Shown: one piece after another, positions 1 through 9,092 of the stretch
How positions within the stretch are numbered: position 1 is the stretch's first letter
How the letters are laid out: every line of letters begins with the position of its first letter
NCBI GenBank assembly: GCA_015059685.1
Contig: SUZW01000008.1
Location: 26,614 to 90,613, forward strand
Length of the DNA: 64,000 nucleotides
Origin: Rikenellaceae bacterium
GTDB lineage: Bacteria; Bacteroidota; Bacteroidia; Bacteroidales; Rikenellaceae
Direction of reading: 5' to 3'
Program-made: the position numbers and the translations under genes
Notes under the pieces: model-generated
What the model saw: the letters and a program-made list of their open reading frames with translations, nothing else
Told to the model about the DNA's origin: nothing
Databases searched by the model: none

Positions 1-39
1 GAGCTCCGAGGGCGGTGTTAGGTTTATTTACATAGCGTT

Positions 40-1692
40 ATGAATTGGTTTATAGAACTTTTCACGGGCAATAGTATTGCTTCGACTGTCCTTATCTTGG
101 CGCTCACGATAGCCGTGGGCCTTGCACTCAACCGCATAAAGTTTGGCTCGGTATCACTTGGTGTTACCTGGGTACTCTTTGTCGGCATTGTATTGTCGCA
201 CTTCGGACTCACGATAGACGATGCAACCTGCCACTTCATCAAGGAGTTCGGTCTGATACTCTTCGTCTATTCCATCGGTATTCAGGTAGGACCTTCGTTT
301 GTGTCGTCACTCCGTGAGGGCGGTATCAAGCTGAATATGTTGGCAGCGTTGATTATCCTGCTCGGTTGCACAATATGCTACACCATACATATCCTCACGG
401 GCGAGGAGCTCACCACCATGGTCGGTGTCTTGTCGGGTGCTGTGACCAACACCCCTGGTCTGGGTGCTGCGCAGAGCGTTGTGTCGGAGTCGGAGGCCGC
501 AACTATGGCCTCGGCCTACGCCACCACCTACCCTATGGGCGTTGTGGGCATCATCCTCTCGATGCTTATTGTGCGAGGTCTGTTCCGCATAAAGCTCGAG
601 CGTGAGAAGAAGAGTGCCGAGCGCAGCAATGCACCTCGCACCCTGCGTATAGATGTCCGTGTTACAAACCGTGCCGTATTTGGCAAGACCATATCCGACA
701 TCAGCCGCCTCACCCACAGCCAATTTGTCGTTGCCCGCATCTTCGACCACGATGGGCAGCAGCGCATCGCCTCGGGCGAGACCGAGCTGCAGGAGAACGA
801 TATCTTGCGTATCGTGGTGAGCAGCAACGATGCCGACCTCGTGCAATCGCTTATTGGCGATATCGTGAAGATTAACGATAACGACTACGGCACCGCTTCG
901 TCGCACCTCGAGAAGCGTCGTATCGTGGTTACCAAACCTGAACTCAACGGCAAACATATCGGTGACCTCCATATCCGTGAGAACTACCATGTCACCATCA
1001 CCCGTGTTGTCCGTGCAGGTATCGAGCTTGTTGCGACCTACGAGTTGCGCTTGCAGATGGGCGATGTTGTGGTTGTTGTGGGCCGTGCCAACGACCTCGA
1101 CCAGGTATCGACCATCCTCGGCAACTCCGTCAAGCGTCTCGACCGCCCGAACCTTGTACCTATCTTCCTCGGCATCTTCCTCGGTGTGCTGGTCGGCTCT
1201 ATTCCTGTTGCCTTCCCCGGCATACCGCAACCCGTGAAGCTCGGCTTGGCGGGAGGTCCGCTTATCGTGGCAATTCTCTTGGCCAAGTATGGCCCTAAAT
1301 ATAAGCTCGTAACCTTCACCACCAACTCGGCAAATATGATGATACGAGAGATTGGTATCTCGTTGTTCCTCGCAGCCGTAGGCTTGAGCGCAGGCGAGGG
1401 CTTTGTCGATGCTATTGTGGGTGGCGGTTACTGGTGGATACTCTATGGCGTGGCTATTACGATGCTGCCTATCCTTATCGTGGGTATCATCGCCCGCAAG
1501 TGGATGAAGATGGACTACTTCTCGATTATGGGCCTTATGTCGGGCAGTATGACCAATCCGCCTGCTCTCGCCTACGCAGGTAGCGTCTCGTCGAACGACC
1601 GTGTTGCGGTGGTCTATGCCACGGTCTATCCGCTGACGATGTTCCTACGAATATTCACAGCACAGATATTGGCACTTATAGCACTGTCGTAA
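40..1692 (+). CDS. AspT/YidE-type transporter with paired RCK_C domains
   Basis: This is a 550-residue inner-membrane protein of the aspartate:alanine antiporter-like (AspT/YidE/YbjL) family. Residues 1-185 form the first set of membrane helices, about 195-370 hold two tandem RCK_C (TrkA-C) regulatory domains, and 375-550 form the second helix set. Each half carries the family's pseudo-repeat: GAVTNTPGLGAAQ at 133-145 and SGSMTNPP at 501-508. The substrate cannot be told from sequence; amino or dicarboxylic acids are likely by family. The start gives a full-length N-terminal helix, but the upstream region is cut by the window edge, so its promoter is unseen. A strong terminator follows the stop. 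Confidence 0.9.
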   Translation: MNWFIELFTGNSIASTVLILALTIAVGLALNRIKFGSVSLGVTWVLFVGIVLSHFGLTIDDATCHFIKEFGLILFVYSIGIQVGPSFVSSLREGGIKLNMLAALIILLGCTICYTIHILTGEELTTMVGVLSGAVTNTPGLGAAQSVVSESEAATMASAYATTYPMGVVGIILSMLIVRGLFRIKLEREKKSAERSNAPRTLRIDVRVTNRAVFGKTISDISRLTHSQFVVARIFDHDGQQRIASGETELQENDILRIVVSSNDADLVQSLIGDIVKINDNDYGTASSHLEKRRIVVTKPELNGKHIGDLHIRENYHVTITRVVRAGIELVATYELRLQMGDVVVVVGRANDLDQVSTILGNSVKRLDRPNLVPIFLGIFLGVLVGSIPVAFPGIPQPVKLGLAGGPLIVAILLAKYGPKYKLVTFTTNSANMMIREIGISLFLAAVGLSAGEGFVDAIVGGGYWWILYGVAITMLPILIVGIIARKWMKMDYFSIMGLMSGSMTNPPALAYAGSVSSNDRVAVVYATVYPLTMFLRIFTAQILALIALS

Positions 1693-1959
1693 CGACAAAA
1701 AAAGCAACCTTGAAGGGTTGCTTTTTTGTTGGTGGGGAGTCTGACCGTTGTAGGGGCGCAGGTTTATTAGGGGCGTTAGAGGCGTTAGGGGAGCGCTTGA
1801 GGGTTTAGGCTGTGGGAACTCTTGAGGTTGTCAAGGCGCAAGTAAATTAACGGCCAATAAGGGTGCGCCACAACTTTTTTGTCATAGCTTTCAGCACTAC
1901 ATCACTCGCAGGTTTTGTTCCACTTGACCTGCTCGCCATTGCAAATGACCGCCATTAAA
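1693..1959. other. Intergenic region between convergent genes
   Basis: Apart from the terminator I see no gene here. There is a short 9-bp period near 1770-1790 (GGCGTTAGA, GGCGTTAGG) and an inverted GGCGC/GCGCC pair at about 1839-1869 followed by a T-run. The pair could be a weak second terminator. Confidence 0.3.
1697..1727 (+). terminator. Intrinsic terminator of the AspT-like gene
   Basis: A six-base-pair GC-containing stem (GCAACC/GGTTGC, 1704-1709 with 1716-1721) is extended by an A7 tract on the left and a T6 tract on the right. It begins a few bases after the stop codon. Confidence 0.9.
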
Positions 1960-4182
1960 CTACGGGAGAACGACCACACGGAAGCCGTATGTGCTGCCAC
2001 GAAAAGACGGATAGTCGCAGCCACGACTCGAGACACGGCTGCCCATCTCATTCCCGCCCCAACTACCACCACGCAACACACGGAGGTTACCGTACAATGG
2101 TCCGGTCGGATTGGTTTGACTATTCCATGAATAGCTGTCATGCCAATCGCTACACCACTCGTATACATTGCCACTCATATCGTACAGACCAAGTTCGTTT
2201 GGTTGTTTCTGCTTAACCGAATGAGATAAGCTACCACTATTATCTGCATACCAAGCAGCATTGCCTATTGTATCGCTACCGCTATACTTGTATCCTTGGC
2301 TCTTATTACCTCCACGAGCAGCATACTCCCACTGTGCCTCGGTTGGCAGCGTATAGCGTTTGCCGGTTATCTCACTCAACTTTTTGCAAAATTCCTGGGC
2401 GTCAAGCCAGTTTACATAATACATCGGATAGTTATCTCCCACACCGTACATCAACCAACCTGGGTTTGCCTTATTTCTTTGGTGGTGTATCGTTGTTCCC
2501 ATTATCTTCTGCCACTGCGCCTGTGTTACCTCGCACTCAGCGATATAGTATGAGTCAAGTGTTACACTATAACCAGGTTTCTCTTTGCTAGATCCCATCT
2601 TAAAGGTTCCGCCATCGACATAGACCATCTTCATATTAAGGCCTTTGACATTCTCGACAAAGGTCTGATGCTGAAGTTTTGGAAGCTCGGGTCTCACAAG
2701 AGTAAGTGAAAGATTTGCAGTTTGGCCATTATCGACAACCACGCTCTGTTTTTGCGATATAAGTTCACCCTTGCGAGCAATAATCTCGTATTCTCCGATA
2801 ATCAAATCTATCATCATCGGGGTTTGGCCTACAACCTTGCCATCGACATAGACCTCTGCCATTGCAGGGGTGCTGGTCACATTGAGCGTTCCGACGATAG
2901 GTGTCGGTGCGGGAAGTGTATATCGCTGCTGCGCAGGGGTGGCCGAGATTGTCTTCGAGAGCGAGGTGGTGCGGTGCCCCGCCTTGCGAGCCTCGAAGAT
3001 ATAGGCACCCGTAGCGAGGTTGCCACTCCACGGCGACTCTCCCTTCAACTCGTTATTTACATATATATCGTAGCTTCCGCCCGCATCTATTGTAACGCTC
3101 GCAAAGTCGGCAACAAGGGTTGGGGCATACTCCACCCTCTTATTATCCTCGACAACGATATCTCCCTCGTGTGCCCGATACATCTCCTTCACGACACGCA
3201 CACGGTGCGTACCACTCGACAGCTTATGCTCCGCAACGGGTGTCTGACCGACAAAGCCATTATCCACAAAGACGCTTGCGCCCACCAACACACCCTTGCT
3301 CGGCACGCTCAACCAGCCATAGGCAGGGTGCAGCGTGACGCTCTTTTGCACCTTGCTGCCACTCACTACAAAGGTACCCTTCTCGTCGTGGTGCTCCTTG
3401 GCGGTAACAAGGTAGTTATAGGAGCCGCTATTGAGCACCGTTGTAACAACGCCATCGGCATCGGGCAGCAGCGTCTTGCCCTCGATAACCACCGAGGCAC
3501 TCTTCGGCTGCACAACAAAGACCACATATTGAGGTCGTGAAAGCGAGCTATCGACATCTATGCGGAAGTGGATATTGCTGCCGCTGACCTCTATCTGTCG
3601 CTCACTCTTTGCCACGCCATAGCTCACACGCAGATTGTGTATGCCGTGGGTCATATCATTGACCGTAAGGGCCATACTGCTACCTGTCTGCCCCTTAAAA
3701 TCGTTGTCGATATAGACATCGGCACCCACAACATTGGTGCTCACAACAATAGACTGCAGTAGCGACAGCTCGGCCTCGAGCTTATACTCCTTCTCGCCCT
3801 CCAAGTCGAGCACAACCTCATTCGAGTCGCCATACTTGTCGTGGTGGAGATAGAAACGAGTTTGAGGTTTGGCTGTAAGTTCGACAATAAGGCCGTTGCC
3901 CTCGCTGGCAACTACGCTCTTCATCACAACGACATTGCCACCCACGGTCTTGACCGAGAGCGAGGCTATATCCTCTCGTGACATACGGTTTATGTGCATC
4001 TTAATTCGTGCGCAGGGGCGACGAGAGAGGTCAGGTTGTATCTTGTCGATAGCTACGCCGCTGATAGCATTTGTCTGTACGGGCTTAAAGCTCGAAGGGT
4101 CTATCTCGATGCTCGTATTCTGCTGTGCAACCGCAAAAAACGACACAACAACAGATGCGGCAAATATCAAAAATCTCTTCAT
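1960..4182 (-). CDS. Secreted PEGA-repeat protein with C-terminal SUMF1/FGE-like domain
   Basis: This is a 740-residue exported protein with an N-terminal signal peptide (residues 1-19, ending AVAQ). After an N-terminal beta-rich part it has about five PEGA-type modules (roughly 145, 225, 295, 370 and 440). Each is marked by a variant of VYVDGKxVGQTP. A sulfatase-modifying-factor (FGE-like) fold runs from about 510 to the end, with the typical MVYVDGGTFKMGS, LPTEAQWEYAARGG and GLYDMSGNVYEWCSDW signatures. The two catalytic cysteines of true formylglycine-generating enzymes should lie after the GGSW motif, but that segment has GGNEMGSR instead. Sulfatase activation is therefore unlikely and a binding or envelope role is more probable. 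The gene is monocistronic, with its own promoter at 4258-4289. Confidence 0.88.
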   Translation of the reverse strand: MKRFLIFAASVVVSFFAVAQQNTSIEIDPSSFKPVQTNAISGVAIDKIQPDLSRRPCARIKMHINRMSREDIASLSVKTVGGNVVVMKSVVASEGNGLIVELTAKPQTRFYLHHDKYGDSNEVVLDLEGEKEYKLEAELSLLQSIVVSTNVVGADVYIDNDFKGQTGSSMALTVNDMTHGIHNLRVSYGVAKSERQIEVSGSNIHFRIDVDSSLSRPQYVVFVVQPKSASVVIEGKTLLPDADGVVTTVLNSGSYNYLVTAKEHHDEKGTFVVSGSKVQKSVTLHPAYGWLSVPSKGVLVGASVFVDNGFVGQTPVAEHKLSSGTHRVRVVKEMYRAHEGDIVVEDNKRVEYAPTLVADFASVTIDAGGSYDIYVNNELKGESPWSGNLATGAYIFEARKAGHRTTSLSKTISATPAQQRYTLPAPTPIVGTLNVTSTPAMAEVYVDGKVVGQTPMMIDLIIGEYEIIARKGELISQKQSVVVDNGQTANLSLTLVRPELPKLQHQTFVENVKGLNMKMVYVDGGTFKMGSSKEKPGYSVTLDSYYIAECEVTQAQWQKIMGTTIHHQRNKANPGWLMYGVGDNYPMYYVNWLDAQEFCKKLSEITGKRYTLPTEAQWEYAARGGNKSQGYKYSGSDTIGNAAWYADNSGSLSHSVKQKQPNELGLYDMSGNVYEWCSDWHDSYSWNSQTNPTGPLYGNLRVLRGGSWGGNEMGSRVSSRGCDYPSFRGSTYGFRVVVLP

Positions 4183-4257
4183 TCTATAAACTGCTCTTTT
4201 GGTTTGGATATGCTTTCCCCTATCGGCATCGACCTAACGAGGCGAGCAACAATGCCA

Positions 4258-4289
4258 CAAATTTAACAAATTTATTTCAAGAGGACAAA
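4258..4289 (-). promoter_or_regulatory. Promoter of the PEGA/SUMF1 gene
   Basis: On the minus strand, TTTG (4286-4289) and TAAATTTG (4258-4265) are separated by 20 bp, matching the Bacteroidota -33/-7 consensus. The start codon lies 76 nt downstream of the -7 box. It is divergent from the promoter at 4307-4337. Confidence 0.7.
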
Positions 4290-4306
4290 AAACGGTGGCA
4301 CCGAAT

Positions 4307-4337
4307 TTTGATTTTTGCGTTTTTATCGCTACCTTTG
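4307..4337 (+). promoter_or_regulatory. Promoter of the DUF4301 gene
   Basis: TTTG (4307-4310), a 19-bp spacer and TACCTTTG (4330-4337) give a full Bacteroidota promoter. The predicted transcript start is near 4345, about 30 nt before the ATG at 4376. This also argues against the longer in-frame start at 4295, which would lie upstream of the promoter. Confidence 0.8.
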
Positions 4338-4375
4338 ATAAGCAAACATCGAAAAACCTTAAAAACTACAGATAT

Positions 4376-5809
4376 ATGTTCAGTGAAAATCAAGTTCAGG
4401 AGATTAAGGCTCACGGCCTGACCGTGGAGCAGGTCGAGAAGCAAATTGAGGCGTTCCGTCGTGGTTTCCCTTCGCTCGAAGTGGTGAAGGCGGCCTCGCC
4501 CGAGGATGGCATAACCATACTTTCGGCAGAGGAGTGCGAGGCGGCAGTTGCCCACTACGACAAGGTTGCCGAGCAGCTCGAAGTGGTAAAATTTGTTCCG
4601 GCATCGGGCGCAGCAACCCGTATGTTCAAGGAGTTGTTCGAGTTCGTAAACGACGACAAGCGTGGCAAGGGTATCGACACCCTCTTGCAGAGTATCGAAA
4701 AGTTCGCCTTTTACGAGGAGTTGAAGGCTACGGGCGTAGATTTTACCGACGACAAAGCGGTTGTCTCGGCAATCATCAAGGCGGGGCTAAACTACGGTGC
4801 AACACCGAAGGGTTTGGTAACCTTCCACAACTACGAGGATGGCGCACGCAAGGCTATCGAGGAGCACCTGATGGAGGGTGCGCAGTACGCAGCATCGAAG
4901 GGCGTTTCACGCCTGCACTTCACCGTATCGCCCGAGCATAAGGCGGCATTCAAAGCCCTGCTCGACGAGCGTGTAGCGAAGTACGAGGCGAAGTTCGGCA
5001 TCCGCTACGACATCTCCTTCTCGGAGCAGAAGCCTTCGACCGACACCATAGCCGTAAATCCCGACAACACTCCATTTCTCACCGACGAGGGTAAGTTGTT
5101 GTTCCGCCCTGCGGGACACGGAGCGTTGCTCTCGAACTTGAACGACATCGAGGCAGATGTAATCTTCGTGAAGAATATCGACAATGTTACGACCGACGCT
5201 CTGCGTGGCGACACCATTCGTTACAAGAAGGCGTTGGCAGGCGTATTGCTCGACCTGCAAGCAGAGGCCTTTGCTCACCTCAAGGCTCTGCGTGAGGGCA
5301 CAGCAAACTTGGCAGAGGTTGCCGAGTTCGTAGAGAAGAGGCTCTGCACCAAGCTCCCTGCCGAATACGATGCAGCGTTGTTGGAGTCGTTGCTCGACCG
5401 CCCTATCCGTGTCTGCGGTATGGTGCGCAACGAGGGTGAGCCTGGCGGTGGTCCATTCTGGGTTAAGAACGACGATGGTACGCAGTCATTGCAGATTGCC
5501 GAGTCGAGCCAGATATCGGCCGAGGATATGCCTTTGATGAAGGCTGCAACACACTTCAACCCTGTAGATTTGGTCTGCGGAGTGCGTCGTGTTGATGGCT
5601 CGAAGTTCGATTTGATGGGTTACACCGACCCGAAGACCGGCTTCATATCGTCGAAGTCGAGCGGTGGTCGTGAGTTGCGTGCGCAGGAGTTGCCTGGTTT
5701 GTGGAATGGTGCAATGGCGAAGTGGAACACAATATTCGTAGATGTGCCAATCTCGACCTTCTCGCCTGTGAAGGTTGTGCAGGACCTGCTCCGCCCACAA
5801 CACCAATAG
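4376..5809 (+). CDS. DUF4301 family protein
   Basis: This is a 477-residue soluble protein of the Bacteroidota family DUF4301; its function is unknown. It has no signal peptide or membrane segment. Visible features include VPASGAATRMFKELF near residue 75, which has a look reminiscent of nucleotidyl/phospho-sugar binding loops, and a conserved CGMVRNEGEPGGGPFWV stretch near residue 345 followed by a TGFISSKSSGGRELRAQELP segment. I chose the start at 4376 because the promoter lies upstream of it and because the additional 27 in-frame residues look non-coding. The gene is monocistronic between its own promoter and the terminator at 5828-5862. The family call comes from recall of the conserved segments and no role is inferred. 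Confidence 0.8.
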   Translation: MFSENQVQEIKAHGLTVEQVEKQIEAFRRGFPSLEVVKAASPEDGITILSAEECEAAVAHYDKVAEQLEVVKFVPASGAATRMFKELFEFVNDDKRGKGIDTLLQSIEKFAFYEELKATGVDFTDDKAVVSAIIKAGLNYGATPKGLVTFHNYEDGARKAIEEHLMEGAQYAASKGVSRLHFTVSPEHKAAFKALLDERVAKYEAKFGIRYDISFSEQKPSTDTIAVNPDNTPFLTDEGKLLFRPAGHGALLSNLNDIEADVIFVKNIDNVTTDALRGDTIRYKKALAGVLLDLQAEAFAHLKALREGTANLAEVAEFVEKRLCTKLPAEYDAALLESLLDRPIRVCGMVRNEGEPGGGPFWVKNDDGTQSLQIAESSQISAEDMPLMKAATHFNPVDLVCGVRRVDGSKFDLMGYTDPKTGFISSKSSGGRELRAQELPGLWNGAMAKWNTIFVDVPISTFSPVKVVQDLLRPQHQ

Positions 5810-5827
5810 AGATACACATATACAACA

Positions 5828-5862
5828 GAAGAGGTTACCATTGCGGTAACCTCTTCGTTTTT
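5828..5862 (+). terminator. Terminator of the DUF4301 gene
   Basis: A perfect 12-bp stem (GAAGAGGTTACC, 5828-5839, with 5845-5856) and a five-base loop are followed by a T-run at 5858-5862. It may also slow leftward transcripts from rpsU. Confidence 0.9.
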
Positions 5863-5883
5863 AGCGTTAAAAGCGTAACGCTA
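5861..5883. repeat. Palindrome downstream of rpsU
   Basis: TAGCGTTA and TAACGCTA form a perfect 8-bp inverted repeat with a six-base spacer. A second inverted pair, GTTCGT/ACGAAC, follows at 5887-5906. On the minus strand they lie within 60 bp after the rpsU stop and are plausible 3' end structures. Confidence 0.4.
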
Positions 5884-5920
5884 CAAGTTCGTCGCTCCTC
5901 ACGAACGCCCGAGAGTCGGA

Positions 5921-6115
5921 CTACTCCTCCTCCTTGCGGTGAAGCTGCTCAACATAGATAGCGTGAGCCATCTTGTCGCGCTTTGCAATCGAAGGCTTTG
6001 TGAAGTACTGACGAGCACGAAGCTCCTTCAAAACACCTGTACGCTCGTACTTACGCTTAAACTTCTTGAGAGCGCGCTCGATGTTCTCGCCCTCTTTAAC
6101 TGGCATGATAATCAT
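5921..6115 (-). CDS. rpsU: 30S ribosomal protein S21 (bS21)
   Basis: This 64-residue basic protein is full length for bS21 and carries the family core, PVKEGENIERALKKFKRKYE, then LRARQYFTKPS. It sits near the anti-Shine-Dalgarno end of 16S rRNA in the small subunit. Bacteroidota S21 proteins begin MII-PVKEGE, which supports the start at 6115. The bases before the start read acagagaataatt with no AGGAGG-like sequence, so unlike flavobacterial rpsU, where a strong Shine-Dalgarno has been reported, none is visible here. Downstream, palindromes at 5861-5883 and 5887-5906 may end the transcript. Confidence 0.97.
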   Translation of the reverse strand: MIIMPVKEGENIERALKKFKRKYERTGVLKELRARQYFTKPSIAKRDKMAHAIYVEQLHRKEEE

Positions 6116-6144
6116 AATTATTCTCTGTTTTTGTTGTTTGTAAT

Positions 6145-6187
6145 CAAAAAATTATATCGGCAGATTTTACGCCATCTGCCAAGGCGT
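6145..6187 (-). terminator. Terminator of the Kdo/UbiD/HhH cluster with an alternative hairpin
   Basis: On the minus strand GGCAGAT (6174-6180) pairs with ATCTGCC (6159-6165), and a T6 run follows after a few bases. An overlapping pair ACGCC/GGCGT (6170-6174 with 6183-6187) is mutually exclusive with it. The region is also the leader of rpsU, so a regulatory role is possible but not shown. Confidence 0.55.
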
Positions 6188-6203
6188 CTTTTCTAAAATA
6201 TAG

Positions 6204-7256
6204 CTAATCGAAACTCTGCGGTGTGGTACCAAAAAGAAGATAAGGTGCAATGGCCTCGGCCTGCTCCTTTCCGAATATGTCATCGTCGGTCATCTCTTCG
6301 ATACTTCTCCAACCTCCTTTCAATTCACGCTGTTCTAAAATTGCATTCACCGAGTGTCGAGTCATATATGGATGATGCTCGAAATCGGATGCGGGTGCAA
6401 AGTTAATATCTATTTTTGAAATTTTGCAACTATCGCAATAAATTTGTTCACAAATTCGCAGAAAATTCTCCTCCGTAACACATTTTAGCTCCGAAAGTTG
6501 CTCTTTTCGGTAGAAGCCACCCAGCAAGGAGCGATATTGCATCACCGCAACGACTGTCTTTGCTCCGATGCCACGCACCTTACGCAGCGTGGCCGAGTCG
6601 GCCGAGTTTATCTCGATAAGTCCCGCCAGCGGATCTCGCACACTCAAAACCACAAAGTGCGAGAGCGAGTCGGCCATCTCCTCACTCACGGCGTAGCAGT
6701 CACGCAGCTCGTTCATCGAGAAGATACCTCCACCACGATTGCGGTACTCGATAAGAGCCTCGGCCTGGCGTGTCGAGAAGCCTATCAAACGAAGATACTC
6801 CACACCCACCGTGTCAATCTTGAAAGGCTCGAACGGGCGTGGCGCAAAGCGTGCAGGGCGGCTCTTCTGTCGCACGGAGTCGAGATTGCGGGCCATAGAC
6901 CGTGTAGCATACTTCTCCCCAATCTTTATATAGGGGCGCAGACGAGCATACATCGAGTCGGTGACACCATAGCACAAGGCCAACTCCTCGGCAATACCGA
7001 AGACCTTGCCTGCGGTGCGATACTTCACAATACCCACGGCCGTGCGTTTATCGAAGCCGAGCATAACCAGCTCCTCATACGACACGGTATTTGGGTCAAA
7101 GATAAAGAGCGTATCGCTCTTGGGTGCGCTCTGCGTAACCTTCGGGCTCTGCAGAGTAATCGGGGAGCGAGGGTTGGCAAAGTAGCCAACGAGTGCTATG
7201 GCGATAACTATAACCACCACATATATCAATCCCCGTATATTTTGTTTCGAAAACAT
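6204..7256 (-). CDS. Helix-hairpin-helix (ComEA-like) repeat membrane protein
   Basis: This is a 350-residue protein with one N-terminal transmembrane helix (about residues 9-29) and then four tandem helix-hairpin-helix units. They begin at IFDPNTVSYEEL, FKIDTVGVEYL, IEINSADSATL and IDINFAPASDF. The third unit keeps the classic VRGIGAKTV hairpin; the fourth has lost most of it. Such units bind DNA non-specifically in ComEA, and the fold is common in Bacteroidota proteins of unknown role. The start at 7256 (MFSKQN) is preferred because a longer reading would run into the end of ubiD. It is two bases downstream of the ubiD stop, so the two are co-transcribed. Confidence 0.85.
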   Translation of the reverse strand: MFSKQNIRGLIYVVVIVIAIALVGYFANPRSPITLQSPKVTQSAPKSDTLFIFDPNTVSYEELVMLGFDKRTAVGIVKYRTAGKVFGIAEELALCYGVTDSMYARLRPYIKIGEKYATRSMARNLDSVRQKSRPARFAPRPFEPFKIDTVGVEYLRLIGFSTRQAEALIEYRNRGGGIFSMNELRDCYAVSEEMADSLSHFVVLSVRDPLAGLIEINSADSATLRKVRGIGAKTVVAVMQYRSLLGGFYRKEQLSELKCVTEENFLRICEQIYCDSCKISKIDINFAPASDFEHHPYMTRHSVNAILEQRELKGGWRSIEEMTDDDIFGKEQAEAIAPYLLFGTTPQSFD

Positions 7257-7258
7257 CT

Positions 7259-9073
7259 CTACCACTCTGCCCCATCCGACAAAAGCAAACTCCTGTAGCG
7301 CAACGAAAGCGACTCGACGAACTCTCCGAGCCCATACTCCTTCCATCGGCTATCGACCTTGGCAATTGTGCTATCATCCGACACAACGACATTTGGCCAG
7401 CGCACGGGTGCCCCCTCGCCCCGCTTTGCACGGGCATCGACAACGAGTGTCGCACCGCAGAGGGTGATATCACGCTTCGGCTCCGTATTTGCGGCTCCGA
7501 GCCACAACAACTCCTCGGCAGTCAACCCCTTGGCCCGTTTGTCGAATATCGCAACGAAGTTGCAATTTGCGCCCTCGGCTACCTTTTCGAGGTCGATTTC
7601 GAGGTCATTATCGGCAAATAGAAGCAGTGTGCTCCACTCTTCGAGCAGAGTCGTATCCGCAACAACGCCCTCCGGCAGTAGTTCTCTCTTAAATGCGCCC
7701 TTCTGCTCTCGTTCTGCAACATTTGTCAAGTCGAGCGCCACCTTGCCACCAAAACCGCAAGTCGAAGTGGCATGGTCAAGAACATCGTAGATACCCTCGC
7801 TACGGATAAGCGACTTGCGGAGGTCGCAGTTGCGCAGTAACGCAGCCAACTCCTTCGGAGAGCGCACATTGGTCGAGGCTGGGGTAAGGAGCAGATATTT
7901 ATTAAACATCATCTGCCCTGCGCCCCACAAGCCAAGTGCCACCTTCGAGGCCTGTCGCTCGTAGAGTTGCCGCATCGAGATAATGGTTATATTGTGCTGC
8001 GTACCTGCCGAAGGCATCGTCATATCCTCTACCTCGGGTTGCATCACAAGGCGTATCGGAGCGAGGAAAATACGCTCCGTTGCCATTGCGATATAGGCAT
8101 CTTCCTGTGGCGGAACACCCACGATTGTCGCAGGATAGACCGCATCTCGGCGATGGGTTATTGCGGTAACATGGAACTTCGGATAGTAGTCCTTCAGCGA
8201 ATAAAATCCCGTATGGTCGCCAAAATCGCCCTCCAAGACCTTATCCTCCGAGGTATCGACATAGCCCTCAATCACGAAGTCGCAATCCTCGGGAACATAG
8301 ATATCGTTGGTCACGCACTTTACCAACTTCACGGGCTTACCCCTCAACAAGCCCGCCAACAGATACTCGTCGATATTGTCGGGCACGGGGGCGGTAGCCG
8401 AGTAGGCATATACGGGGTCGCCACCAATTGCCACCGACACGGGCATTCGCTTGCCTTGTGCCTTGTAGGCCTCGTAGTGGCGTGCGCCTGTCTTATGGCG
8501 GTGCCAATGCATTCCCGTTGTGTAGTCATCAAAAACCTGCATACGATACATACCGACATTACGAATACCGCTATTCGGGTCCACGGTATGCACCATCGGA
8601 AGTGTCACAAAACGCCCTCCATCGTGTGGCCAGCACTTCAAAATAGGCAGTAGCGACAACTTCGCCTCCTCGCCCTCAAGCACCACCTGCTGGCACGCTC
8701 CTGCACCCTTTTTCTTGCGAGGAAACCACTGCGACACCTCGCCAAGGAGTGGCAACAGTCGCAACTTATCCACGAAGTTCTCCTTCGGTGAGGTTACCGT
8801 GCCGATAAGCGCATCCAATCGCTCCGAGATATCCTCCAATCTCTCCACTCCGAGCGCCATAGCCATTCTGCGCTCCGAGCCGTAGAGATTTGTCAATACA
8901 GGGAAGCCCTTGTCGGTATTCTCAAAGAGCAACGCCTTGCCTCCGCCCTCGCTCTTCACGATGCGGTCGGTAATCTCGGCTATCTCCAACTCCGAAGATA
9001 CGGGAGTGCCGATGCGAATTAACTCATCGGCACGCTCCAACCTATCTATAAACTCGCCAAGCGATTTATACAT
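7259..9073 (-). CDS. ubiD: UbiD family decarboxylase
   Basis: This 604-residue protein belongs to the UbiD family of prenylated-FMN-dependent (de)carboxylases. In Bacteroidota such enzymes are usually assigned to menaquinone biosynthesis. The hallmark segment EGDFGDHTGFYSL lies near the middle, where UbiD proteins generally read EGPFGEHTGYY; the Pro-to-Asp and Glu-to-Asp changes are visible. The start at 9073 (MYKSLGEF) fits the family N-terminus, while the in-frame extension to 9133 does not. The partner flavin prenyltransferase UbiX is not in this window. It lies 19 bp after the GlpT-like gene and 2 bp before the HhH gene, so it is in one transcription unit. Confidence 0.92.
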   Translation of the reverse strand: MYKSLGEFIDRLERADELIRIGTPVSSELEIAEITDRIVKSEGGGKALLFENTDKGFPVLTNLYGSERRMAMALGVERLEDISERLDALIGTVTSPKENFVDKLRLLPLLGEVSQWFPRKKKGAGACQQVVLEGEEAKLSLLPILKCWPHDGGRFVTLPMVHTVDPNSGIRNVGMYRMQVFDDYTTGMHWHRHKTGARHYEAYKAQGKRMPVSVAIGGDPVYAYSATAPVPDNIDEYLLAGLLRGKPVKLVKCVTNDIYVPEDCDFVIEGYVDTSEDKVLEGDFGDHTGFYSLKDYYPKFHVTAITHRRDAVYPATIVGVPPQEDAYIAMATERIFLAPIRLVMQPEVEDMTMPSAGTQHNITIISMRQLYERQASKVALGLWGAGQMMFNKYLLLTPASTNVRSPKELAALLRNCDLRKSLIRSEGIYDVLDHATSTCGFGGKVALDLTNVAEREQKGAFKRELLPEGVVADTTLLEEWSTLLLFADNDLEIDLEKVAEGANCNFVAIFDKRAKGLTAEELLWLGAANTEPKRDITLCGATLVVDARAKRGEGAPVRWPNVVVSDDSTIAKVDSRWKEYGLGEFVESLSLRYRSLLLSDGAEW

Positions 9074-9092
9074 ATCTCTTTCGATTTGAATA

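Noticed and set aside
1741..1800. GGCGTTAG-type repeats after the first terminator
   Set aside because: There are only two copies with 9-bp period and no second site in the window, too little to call a repeat family.
4295..4311. TGGCAC followed by TTTGA as a sigma-54 promoter
   Set aside because: The -12 GC is missing and the spacing does not fit. A normal Bacteroidota promoter explains the region.
4295..4375. Upstream start for the DUF4301 gene
   Set aside because: A full promoter lies within this stretch, so a start at 4295 would be upstream of the transcript start.
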